The translations under genes were made by a program, and so were the position numbers. A stretch of 64,000 nucleotides of DNA, from positions 89,935,935 through 89,999,934 of the forward strand of contig JALGPY010000006.1 in the NCBI GenBank assembly GCA_023055425.1, in the 5' to 3' direction. A model generated the notes under the pieces. That model did no database searches. It was given only the letters and a program-made list of their open reading frames with translations, and was not told the DNA's origin. Origin of the DNA: Linanthus parryae (taxonomy: Eukaryota; Streptophyta; Magnoliopsida; Ericales; Polemoniaceae). This document shows, in pieces, positions 12,200 to 22,700 of the stretch (position 1 is its first letter; each line of letters opens with the position of its first letter).

Positions 12200-14362
12200 A
12201 TGGCTTCTTCTTCTCGTCCAAATTTTGATGACCAAAACAACCAATACGTACCCATAATCGAAGAAATTGATATTGATGATCAAATGGACATTTTATTTGG
12301 CGAAGGTGCCGCTAACGCTTTTGACGGTATAGAGGAAAATGAGCCGAATGTAGGTAATAAAAGAACACGTAAGGCGGAAAAACCTAAAAAAAGCCCCGTT
12401 TGGGAACATATGGATAAAATACCCGATGGTGTAGACGCCAACGGTACACCAAAATTTAAGGGTAAATGCAAACATTGTCAAAAAAGTTTTGTGTTGGATA
12501 AAACCGGTGGATTAGGATCACTTAGAAAACACTTACAAAATGTACACGGACTTTTGAAAGATACACCCGCCGTAGGCGACGCGATGCTCCAAACCCAACT
12601 AGGATTCGACGCACAAGGCAACGTAGTTCCTTTTGTCTACGATGAAACTAGGGCAATAAATGCATTATCTCATTATATCATGGCCACCGAAAAACCCCTA
12701 AATATGACCGACGACAAGGAGTGGGACACGTTAGTACAATCCGCTTTTTGTCCGGGTTATAAGCATATTAGTAGACACACTATTAGAAAAAATATAATGG
12801 CAACATATAGTGAGAGGAAAGCGGAACTATTGCAAACATTTTTTGATTCTAATTTCATAGTTGGTTTAACTTCGGATATGTGGTCGGGTAGAAATAACAA
12901 GGGATATATTTGCGTCACCGCACACTACATTGACACTAATTGGACATTACAAAAACGTGTTATTGCATTTCAAGAAGTTGCATATCCTCACAACGGTGTA
13001 AACATAGGAGAAGCCATAATCGATATTGTTGAGGAGTGGGGAATTGATCAACGAATTACATCAATTACTTTTGACAATGCATCGTCATGTGATAGTGCGA
13101 TAGATCATATTCGAACTTTGATACAAACACCATTTCGCGAAGAAATCGACCATGTTCGTTGTGTATGTCACATTATCAATTTAATTGTGCAAGTTGGTTT
13201 GAAAAAACTAGAAGATTATATTTCTCCTATTCGTGATGCTATTCTCTTTATTGCGTCTTCAAACAAAAGACAAAAACTTTTTGGGGATTATTGTGATAAA
13301 ATAGGCAAGAAAAAAAGAAGGTTTGGGGGAGATTGTAGGACTAGATGGAACTCCACTTATTTGATGTTGAAAAGTGTTGAAGGTTATGAGACCACAATCA
13401 CACGATTTTTGAATGAAAATGGCAATCCCGGATCCGTTACACAAAATGAATGGAACGCCGCAAGTGTCTTAAGAGAGTTTCTTGAACCATTTTATGACGC
13501 CACTACTATTCTTTCGGGTGTTTATTATCCTACTACTAACAACGTTATTCCACAACTATTGTTTATATCGTCGGCTTTTCAACAGTATAGGATGAATGAA
13601 ATTTTATACGAAGCAATTAGCGACATGGAAGAAAAATTTCTCAAATATTTTGAAACAATCCCTATGATTTTTTGTTTGTCAAGTATTTTGGACCCAAGAC
13701 AAAAGGATGCTTCCGTAGGTTTTATGCTAGGCCAAATACAAGAAAACATGACTACCACATATAGACCCGTAGTGATATCACCAACTATTGAACAAGTTAA
13801 ACAAGAACTTAATCTTATGTACGATAAATATCTTGCTAAATTTGGTGTTAGTGGTGGTTCTCAAAAATCATCGAGCGATCCGAAGGGTAAGGGCAAGGGT
13901 AAGAGTAAGTACGCTATTGGTTCTTTATTTAAGGGTACACAAGCCACACCCACCGGGACTAGTTGCGTCTCGGAATTAACGTTGTTTCTCAACCAACATT
14001 ATTTCATAAACGTGTCGGAGAGAGACATAGAAAATTTTGATATACTTGATTGGTGGAAAAATTATGAAAGAACTTATCCAATTGTTTCTAAAATGGCACG
14101 TGATTTACTAACCCCTCCCGCTTCTACAGTCCCTTCCGAATCTACTTTTAGTGCAGGTAAACGAGTTTTGTCGGAGAAAAGATCGTGCCTAACCTCGGAG
14201 ATATTGGAGGTACTCATATGCTCGAAGGATTGGAGCGACGCCAACAAACGCACACAAAACCTACACATTTTGGACGTTATGGTCAACGAGCTTTACCAAG
14301 AATTGGGAATAGACCCGGACACTCCCCTTGATGTAGACCAATTGCCAACGACGAGGGGTTGA
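12200..14362 (+). CDS. hAT transposase with BED zinc finger
   Basis: This is a 720-residue single-exon protein catalysing cut-and-paste excision and insertion of the element in the nucleus. A BED-type zinc finger spans about residues 66-120 with C90, C93, H111 and H116 (CKHC...HLQNVH). The RNase H-like catalytic core has D226 in TSDMWSG and D292 in FDNASSCDS. A CHIINL motif follows at about 323-328. The C-terminal hAT dimerisation region has PPASTVPSESTFSAGKR, with E647 the likely third catalytic acid by family comparison. A glycine/lysine-rich low-complexity linker sits near residue 560. No stop or frameshift is seen. The chosen ATG follows an A-rich leader and fits the BED position. The length is in the range of plant Ac/Tam3-like transposases. 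Expression is unknown, but the frame looks recently active. Confidence 0.93.
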   Translation: MASSSRPNFDDQNNQYVPIIEEIDIDDQMDILFGEGAANAFDGIEENEPNVGNKRTRKAEKPKKSPVWEHMDKIPDGVDANGTPKFKGKCKHCQKSFVLDKTGGLGSLRKHLQNVHGLLKDTPAVGDAMLQTQLGFDAQGNVVPFVYDETRAINALSHYIMATEKPLNMTDDKEWDTLVQSAFCPGYKHISRHTIRKNIMATYSERKAELLQTFFDSNFIVGLTSDMWSGRNNKGYICVTAHYIDTNWTLQKRVIAFQEVAYPHNGVNIGEAIIDIVEEWGIDQRITSITFDNASSCDSAIDHIRTLIQTPFREEIDHVRCVCHIINLIVQVGLKKLEDYISPIRDAILFIASSNKRQKLFGDYCDKIGKKKRRFGGDCRTRWNSTYLMLKSVEGYETTITRFLNENGNPGSVTQNEWNAASVLREFLEPFYDATTILSGVYYPTTNNVIPQLLFISSAFQQYRMNEILYEAISDMEEKFLKYFETIPMIFCLSSILDPRQKDASVGFMLGQIQENMTTTYRPVVISPTIEQVKQELNLMYDKYLAKFGVSGGSQKSSSDPKGKGKGKSKYAIGSLFKGTQATPTGTSCVSELTLFLNQHYFINVSERDIENFDILDWWKNYERTYPIVSKMARDLLTPPASTVPSESTFSAGKRVLSEKRSCLTSEILEVLICSKDWSDANKRTQNLHILDVMVNELYQELGIDPDTPLDVDQLPTTRG

Positions 14363-14809
14363 AAAATGAAGACTATTATTGGGTATTTTTGTTAATTTCA
14401 ATAAATTTGTATGTAAGTTAGAAAAAATGCAAATGATTGTTAGTTAAGTAGGTGCCAACCTAGTTGGGATGTACTTAAACTATAGTGATGCAATTTTTTC
14501 TAACATTTGATGTTTTACTTTTAATCAATAATAAAAGTTTACTTTGTTTTTTCCACTTATTTGTCAAGTTTTGCTTTTTTTTTTTAAATATTTGTGAAAA
14601 CATTCCCTATATACATTAATATTAAAAAAGAGTAGTATTAATTAATAACAATTACTAACCCCTAACCTAACCCTAATACTTATTAATTAATGCCTAACAC
14701 TTTTTAAATAATACCTAACACTTAATTAATAGCTAACACTTATTAATTAATACCTAACACTTAATTAATACCTAACACTTACAAAAACAAAAAAAAAAAA
14801 AAAAAATAA
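14363..14809. other. hAT 3' untranslated region with short repeats
   Basis: Between the stop codon and the right subterminal block. It includes several copies of (T)ACCTAACACTTATTAATTAA-like words at about 14640-14780, T-rich DNA and possible AATAAA-type signals (AATAATAAAAG near 14527). Confidence 0.6.
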
Positions 14810-15035
14810 GCTGACCGGTTCTAGAACCGGACCCGAACCGATAACCGAACCGAAGTAGGACCCGGTTCCGGTTACCGGGTCGGATTCGGTTCTAGTAATA
14901 ATTTTTTTCCGGTTCCGGTTCAACCGAACCGAAAGCCGGCAGCGAACCGCCGAACCGAACCGAAACCGACCGGTTCCGGCTTCGGTCGGTTCGGTTCCGG
15001 TTCGGTTGAACCGAAATCGCACCTCTAGTACCAAC
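14810..15035. repeat. hAT right subterminal block, TIR and target duplication
   Basis: Dense GAACCGG/CCGGTTC words (14815-15010), then the right TIR (15011-15027) and target duplication GTACCAAC (15028-15035). Confidence 0.88.
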
Positions 15036-15230
15036 TGTAACAAAACTAAAAATTGGGCACTACCGGTGAAATTTTCCCGTGAAACTTCCTATTTCAGTTT
15101 TCACAAAATGTAGTTGATACTGTCAACTTAGTGAGGCATGAAATTGTGTACATTGGAGAGAAGAGCAAGTGGATTTAGGGTCGCCATGAAAAGGGAAGGT
15201 GGTAGAGAGCATGACTAAGCTTTGATACCA
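15036..15230 (-). pseudogene. Copia leader: primer-binding site and gag start
   Basis: On minus, TGGTATCAAAGC (15230-15219) is close to the initiator-Met tRNA primer-binding site used by plant Copia elements. ATG follows at 15187-15185 and opens MATLNPLALLSNVHNF...VDSINYI, matching the start of many Copia gag proteins. A TAA follows about 20 codons in, and a TGA lies where the conserved W of the YxLW motif should be. The hAT transposon and other unidentified DNA cut the rest of the element away. Confidence 0.6.
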
Positions 15231-15620
15231 TGAAACAAGTCGTTAAGAATTCTATAACAGACAATATGGAGGGAAACCAAGAAAAGATAACTATGAGAAA
15301 GTGTATTTACAATAATTAATGAACATTCTCACAGAGACTATATATACAAAGTATTGCAAACGGTTGTATTAGATCCAACGGTTGTAAAGAGATAAGCACC
15401 GATTAGGGTTTAAAGGTACAAAGATAAATAGCCATTGATTATATGCAGATGTGCTTACAAGAGTGAGTGGCCCGAGTAAGTGGGGAGTAATTTTGTAGTA
15501 TATGCTAGGAGTAGGACTAGTGATTTCTAAGTTGGGTTCTAGTAGACTTAGGTGGTCTGGAGTTGATTGTTCGCCCTGTAAACACAACTCAGGAACATGA
15601 AAACTAAGACTGTTTTGGGT
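15231..15620 (-). repeat. Copia LTR remnant beside the primer-binding site
   Basis: The block begins TGAAACAAGTCG directly at the primer-binding site, so on the minus strand it ends in CA, as an LTR must. The far end is uncertain. No partner LTR was found in the window. Confidence 0.4.
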
Positions 15621-16238
15621 CTAACTTGTTAAGTGTGAGCGAATTATTTCCAACTTCTAGCAACCCAAAACAAGAAAAATAGATGGACGAATCAACTTCT
15701 ACAATAAAGAAACTTCTACCTTAATATGCTGGCAAACCAAGATTCTCAAGTCTTTGGAAAAATCCTCAAAGCAAACTACTATCATGAAGTTTGAACCAGG
15801 TGGTGTCCTCTAAGCGACAGACGAACATAAATCCTGCGAGAGACGTACAACTCACGTAGTGGCTTTTTCCTCTCTCAACAAAGCCTCACTCCTTGCACAT
15901 GTTTCATCCCAGGCTCTTTTGCTCTACAACCATCTACAGTCGTGACGAACCGTCTTAGTATGGATGCTTCTTTCCATTTGGGAACTTTGTATGTTTTAAG
16001 AAGCATTCTCCAAGGATGGGATGTGCACACACGAGGGTAAGACTGGGATTTGAGAATGAGGGATTGGCTCCATTTCCTGACTTCTAGACTTCTATATGAT
16101 GAGAAGACCTTCAAAGAACTTGCAGAAGGAACCGCAGACCTGTAGAATCTCTACAGCAGAAGAATTTCACTGTTTCTGACTTTTGAGGGAAAGAAGTGGG
16201 ATGAAGAGTTGATGAGTAGCACTTTTTCTCCCTTCTCT
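15621..16238. other. No recognisable gene
   Basis: Between the Copia LTR remnant and the microsatellite I see no conserved frame. Short open frames here have no family signature. Confidence 0.5.
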
Positions 16239-16240
16239 AA

Positions 16241-16336
<96 letters not shown>

Positions 16337-16337
16337 T
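16239..16337. repeat. (AAT)n microsatellite, about 32 units
   Basis: Nearly pure AAT repeat of about 97 bp followed by an A-run, about 430 bp downstream of the transporter stop codon. Open frames of poly-Ile or poly-Tyr across it are artefacts. Confidence 0.98.
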
Positions 16338-16765
16338 AAAAAAAAAAAAAGAGTAGCACTTCTCCCTGTAGATGCAGCAGAGATTAGTGGAGTAATATAT
16401 CAATATGTTGAGAGTGTGATGTTATACGGTCTGGCCGTCTGGGTTTACGGCAACAAAGGAGCAAAGACAAATGGAATAGAAAATAAGAGTGCCACTAGAT
16501 TGAGCGGTCAGGGCTCGCTACTAATTGGCTGAACAACTTTCATTACTCCATCTGTAGGACGATAACTCTCAAAAGGAATAATGGAAACTTATACAAATTT
16601 AATGAAATAATAAAAGTGTTGTTGTATGAGGCACAATACAACAGGCGAATTACATACACAGTTACATACATTGACTGACTATCGCTGTCTTCAAAGAATA
16701 ATCCATAGTCAATATCACAGAATTGGACAAGAATAAAGAGGAAAAAATGGAGAGAGAGAGAGAGA

Positions 16766-19700
16766 TCATCTGAAGGAAAACTGTATTTCCTCCAATGTTC
16801 TTCCTTTTGTCTCAGGCACAAACAGAGCCACAAATACCAACGTGAGAATGCATATTACCATATATATTGCGAATGTTCCTGTCACATGAAAAGAACACCA
16901 TTCAGAAGGAAATAAAGATGCTAGAATCAAATATATAGCTAACTGGACCAAACAACATGATGTTTCATTTTCTGGTTTGGCTGACGACGGAACCATATCA
17001 AGGTTAATAACTCTCTACTGGTGTAGCATTATACTTAAGGGGCGCCACAGATTTGTACCACTTAGAGAAAATGGGAAATTACATCCACGAATTGCAGCAT
17101 AGACAGAGATGGGCTCATAAATAAATCAGTGTAAAGCTAACCTGCACTGCTCCATGTCAGAAGCAAGTTTGCAGTCAATGTGACGATCCCAGAGCAAAAC
17201 CAGTTGGATAAAGTCGCCACACTTCCGGCAAGACTCTTAATATTCACTGGAAGAATCTGCAGTTGCAGGTGAAGGGGAAGATATAAAATGTTTAGCTACA
17301 GTAAGAGACAACAAACTCAAGACAGAGATTTATAACAAGGTAAAAAAGACTAGTTGAATTGTTAGATAACGCCCATAACTTGGTTTAACCATTTTTTTAA
17401 ACAGATTTTCGAGTAAAGTTTTGAGCATAATGGATTAATTATCTAGAACGATATTCTATTCAATGTTCGCGTCACGGCCCATGCGGTTCTCCAAATGGTT
17501 GGTGGGTTTTTTAAATGTATATGTGTGTGTGTATTAGGCAAAAGTTCGATTTACTCCCTCAAACTATCCATTGGAAATCAAAATCAACCCTGAACTTTTA
17601 ATTTGGTCAAAAAACAACCTTGAAGTCTTGAACAAACAAAATTTGTGCAAAACTAACAACCCATCTTCGTAGTATATGGTGATTAATTTCACTCCATTTA
17701 CTCAGTGATGACTAAAACTACTCACCGAATAGAACTTCCTTCCTTTTCCTGAATGCCCACCCCAGCGCTGCTACTACAACCCCATAACCGAAGCTGATGT
17801 CTAAACATCGCACTCCAAATCACCACAACCAACAGTACCACCCTCTCTCTATCTTTATCACTCCACTAGTTTCCCTCTCTACTTCAATTGCTTCATTTCT
17901 CGATCTCCGATTTTCAACAGTTTCATACATCAATTTTGAAGAATCGGAACAATGAGTTTGCCAATCATTCTTTCCAATGCAGACAACATTCTCCGCTACC
18001 GTTATCGTTACCGGCTCTTTCCAGGCTAACCCGCCCACCGAATCCCATTCTAGTCCTCTCCTATTAGTTTCTCTCACTAGCGGTCTAACCTTCTGGCTCC
18101 GCCATTTCATCCCTCCGAACACAAACCACAAACTCACCTCGTTCGTTCAGAACCAATTACACAGAACAACCTCACCAGAATCTTCGCCACTATTTTGCAA
18201 TTTAGGGTGAAGTTCATGTTAACTCTTGCAATTTTACCTATTAATAGACCTCATCCTACCATTTTCCTCTCTCTCTCTCTCTGTAAGACCTAAACCTACT
18301 GTTCTAAAATCCTCTATCTAGTGGTCACCGACTCCCGGTTGCCAGTAAACGATACCCCTTCATGTGGTCAGACACCAAGCTAGCCAGAACTGAACCACTT
18401 GCGGTTGTTACTCATTTTGATGTAGTCAGTTGGTTGATTTATTTGTTGGTCCCGTAGAAGATGGGTAATATTTAGAGTTATGGGTTGTCCATTTCTAATG
18501 TTGCCAGGTCCAATTTATAGTTCTGGGTTTACGGAAAAACATATAAATAATAGTTAGTTTTATATTGGGTTTAGAGGTAATTTTTATTGGTAGTGGGTTG
18601 ATGTTGCTGGTTGAGGACCTTGAGGTGGTGATTGACGTTGCTGGAGGATCATGGGTTTGGGTGGTGGAGAGGACAAGAGCCTAGCTGTGGTTGAGGACAA
18701 AAGCATAAATGGAGGGAATTTTTTCACTTTTCATTTTATTTTTAGAACACTAACTACTGAAATAGACGGATTGTTAGTTCTGCACACATTTGTTAGTCCA
18801 GGGTTGTTTTTGACCAATTTAAAGTTCAACGTTGATTTTGATTTCCAAGAGGTAGTTTTAAGGGAGTAAATTGAACTTTGCCTATATATTATTTTTTTGC
18901 ATTACTATTATAACACTTTGACATGTAAGCGGTAAACTAAATGGTGGAAAAAAAACGGCCATGTATAGCACTCTTCATGGTATCAGGTGAATTTGACAAT
19001 AAACTCCGAATTGCCGTGTTCCAATACTTTTCGTGAGGAACAATCCTTTTTACCAGTTTATCATAAGGAAGGATGTACATGAAAAAGGTACATGTAAATC
19101 ACAACAGTCACAAGACAGTCTCTGAAGCACGAATTGAGATAGGATACTAGTATGAGGCGTGAAAGAAAGAAAGAAAAAATCTAAATTGTAGATAAAGAGC
19201 TTCAATACGATGTGACTATCACCAATTTGACGCCTCGGCGACCGTTTCTCTCATCAACAACCATGACAGTCCACTACTTTGTTTTCTCCTCCTATCCCTA
19301 ATTCCCTACACCACCATCACGCTGAACGAGATCCTTCCTCAATTCCGCTAATTGTCAGCATATGTTAACATCAACTATGATTTCTGCAATCAAATAACGG
19401 ATCATATCTACCCTGGCTGTTTGTTGTTTGCTGGAGCATCAAGAATTAAAATATTGCAGAAAAGATGTATTCCTAAGTGCCAATCGTGTTTTGGTCTTTA
19501 AGTTTCTCATGATACCATACTTTCTTTCTTCGAAGAGGAGGCCCATCAAGCAATACTACTTTTAGAATAGAGAGAATATTCGAAATGAAAAATTGAAAGG
19601 TAAATATAGTATGCTGCTGCTGCTGTTGATGAAATCAAAACATGAGAGGAGTGCTTAAGCGATTGGAGTGGGCAGTGGAGAAGGGAAAAGGACGGATTTG

Positions 19701-22700
19701 TTATGAGTAGAAAAATGAGTGGAAAGTGGGTCCTAAAAATTTTGGGTTGAGGTTTTGGTTAACTTTTTTGTGCGGTTAATCAAACTATTGTATCCAAACA
19801 GGGCCATTGATGTTTTTTGTGATTTTCCACAACACCAGCATCTTTGCCTTTCAACGATTAGTTTACATTACACGGATGATAACTAATAAGAGGTGAGGTA
19901 GGCTTAGTCATATCCTCCCTACTTTAGTTATTACATCATAAATTCACAATGAACAAGTTTTGGAAAAACATATTAACTGTTTCTTATTGCATTTACTTGC
20001 ACTATAAATTGGCATTTCCATTTCCATGTTTGTTTTCCAGCCTTTACTTGCACATTTTACTGCTTCCAACCCCTACGTTCTGTGACAATTCATTTAACCA
20101 TATGTCCATATCCACAAAATGTAGTTATTTGTTACTGAGTGTTATCCTATCTTGTAAAGGGAATTGAGGCAGAACTTTAATTTTCCATTGTTTGTTGATG
20201 TGACCACAGCAGGTCTGTCCTATATGAATAGAAATTGATGACGGAAAGCTTCTGTTACTTTCATTAATAAATTGAGTTGATTTTATTCGCTACTAAATTG
20301 AATGTGATAACTGACCGTCATATCCCTTTTCACTGTCTTCTTCATTCAACTGGATGAGAATTAGTGAGGATATTCATCAGAGACACAACCAGGTTTGTGA
20401 TTTCATCTTTTAATCTGTCAAGGTTTTGCTCTTTTACCTTGGGTGGAATCAATTGTCATTTTCAGGTAAAATGTGTCATTTATTTCTACAATATCCTGAC
20501 TGGAGTAGCGTCGGGATTCTATGTTAGGGACAACTGCTAATAAATATGATATTTCTACAATATCTTGACATTGAGGTGGTTCGATCCAGACTTGGCATAT
20601 GTCCTCAGAAAAAGTACACAATAGACATGTTGTATGAGGCTGGTCTGTTGGGATCAAAACCCGCACATTTCCCAATGGATCCGAAGCCCAAACTTGCTAG
20701 TGATGAGGAGGTATTGCATTCAAACCGAGAACTATATCGCAGGCTGGTAGGGAAGCTGAATTATTTGACCATTACTCGTCCAAATATTTCATTTGTAGTT
20801 AGTAGTTAGTGCCTCGAGTCAGTTTATGCAGACCCCTCGCACAGTATGTTGTGAAGCTGTATTGTGGATATTGCATTTCTTATAAGGTTTCCTGGTAAGG
20901 TTTAATGTATAAGAATTGGGGACATAACAGGATTGAAGAGTATACTGATGCAGATTGGGCTGGTTCACCGTGTGACCAATGATCTACTTCGGGATATTGT
21001 GTGTTCGTAGGTGGTAACTTGATAGTATCATGGAAGAGTAAGAAGCGATCAGTTGCATCTCATTTGAGGGCAGAGTTGGAGTATAGAGATATGTCTTATA
21101 CTGCCTGTGAGTTGATATTAAAGCAGATGGTCGAGGAACTTGGTTTTAGCCATCAACAACCAATGACTACTTTGTCATAATCAAGCGGCTATTCAGATTG
21201 CTTCTAATCATATATTTTATGAGAGGACATAACACATTGACACTTATTGTCATTTCATTGATGAAAAGTAGCTGGATTGGTCAATCGCCACATCTCATGT
21301 TCGTTCAGCTGACCAACTAGCTGACCTTTTAACTAAACCATTGGGTGGTTCTCATATTAGGGATGTGTAAGAAGCTTGGAGCTTATGATATGTATGCTCC
21401 AGCTTGAGGAGGAGTGTTAAGGATGTATTAGTTATCATAGCATTAGTACAGGGACTATCGCATAATTACAAGAACTAATCATATATAAGTATGAGAAGGA
21501 GCTAACTACATTGGTTAGGCTCTCACAATTACCTCTGCAACAATAAACAAGGTTGCTTTACTAGTGTGAAGTCTAACCATTGTGTCCAACATGTCGAACC
21601 TCTCAAGGAACCCATTTGGTCAGACAATGAAAGGGGAGAAGATACTGACATCGAGGACATTTCAGAAGAACGTCCATGCCTCAGCCAGAATATCGTCAGT
21701 CAGTGAAGTTCGTAAAGAATCATTGATCATAGTGGTTCAATGATGACGGACTTGACAACTTCTCTCGCCCCAAAAGCTTATGGCCCACAATTTTTTTCTA
21801 CTTGTGTTATGGGGATTGATTCCTAAGCCCATTGTTGCAGTTCTAGAATGGAAGCTAGTTTAATCGAGGTCAGCAAGTATGCCTTGTTACGGCCCTTAAG
21901 ATTCTTGGAAGCTTTTAAATTCTCCCTTGGCCTCCAGTTAAGCGTTTGATCCAATACTGCATCGAGTCACACGTTAGTAAATTGTATACAGAAGGACCGA
22001 ACTATGTTTTTAAACATATTGGCTTATACTTTGAACCCAGTTCTTCCAATACATTTAAAAGACTACCTGTTCAGACATTCAAGCTCTCTATGTACTCGGA
22101 CGACAAGGATTATTGGATTGCTAGTCCCACCTTTCAGCCCGACATATTCTTATCCCAGGGTATTATCACATGTACCAAAACAGACATGCCTCCCCCATTT
22201 CTGTCTTCTCGATCACCAGTTGATGAATTATATGGGAGTTCTGAGTTTGAGTATTTTCAGCCATTCAAAGAAAAGATTTGGAAGTATCTGTACTTGGAAG
22301 AATCGGTATGCAGCCATACAGAAATGCAAGGTATGGCTGCGTACTATATATCCCAAAGTGGGTCCGACCCGTCCCCTGACCCTGCGATAGTGAGAGCTTC
22401 ATGCACTGGGCTGCCCATTTTTTATACATACTGGAAGAATTGCTTCTATCGGTTTCCACATGGTGATAGTTGGGAGTATTTTCATTCTTATGGCTTGCTG
22501 AAGTATTTCTTTCACTGGAGACATTGTCCAAACTCCTAACTCTTCTATCCGTGATACTTTTTGAGGTATTTGGTTCACTGGACAAGTCGCCCAGGATTTC
22601 TAGCTCGCGACGGCATTTGGAAGTACTTGGTGCATTGGATAAGTCATTCGAATTTTCTACAACTCTACGGAGTAAGTCATTTCAAGCCAGGGCGGAATGA

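Larger units (their letters stand above)
11440..15027 (+). mobile_element. Complete hAT-superfamily DNA transposon
   Basis: The element is 3588 bp and is flanked by a perfect 8-bp target duplication GTACCAAC (11432-11439 and 15028-15035), the hAT hallmark. Terminal inverted repeats are TAGTGCTGCGAATTCGG on the left and, on the minus strand, TAGAGGTGCGATTTCGG on the right, 14 of 17 matching. Both ends have dense CCGGTTC/GAACCGG motifs over about 200 bp. A single uninterrupted transposase frame lies between. All visible parts of an autonomous element are present. It interrupts the leader/gag region of an older Copia remnant. Confidence 0.93.

Noticed and set aside
14640..14790. Telomere-like CCTAACCCTAA phrases
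   Set aside because: Only one or two units, within AT-rich TACCTAACACTT repeats of the hAT 3' region.
16167..16532. Poly-Tyr and poly-Ile open frames
   Set aside because: They are translations of the (AAT)n microsatellite.
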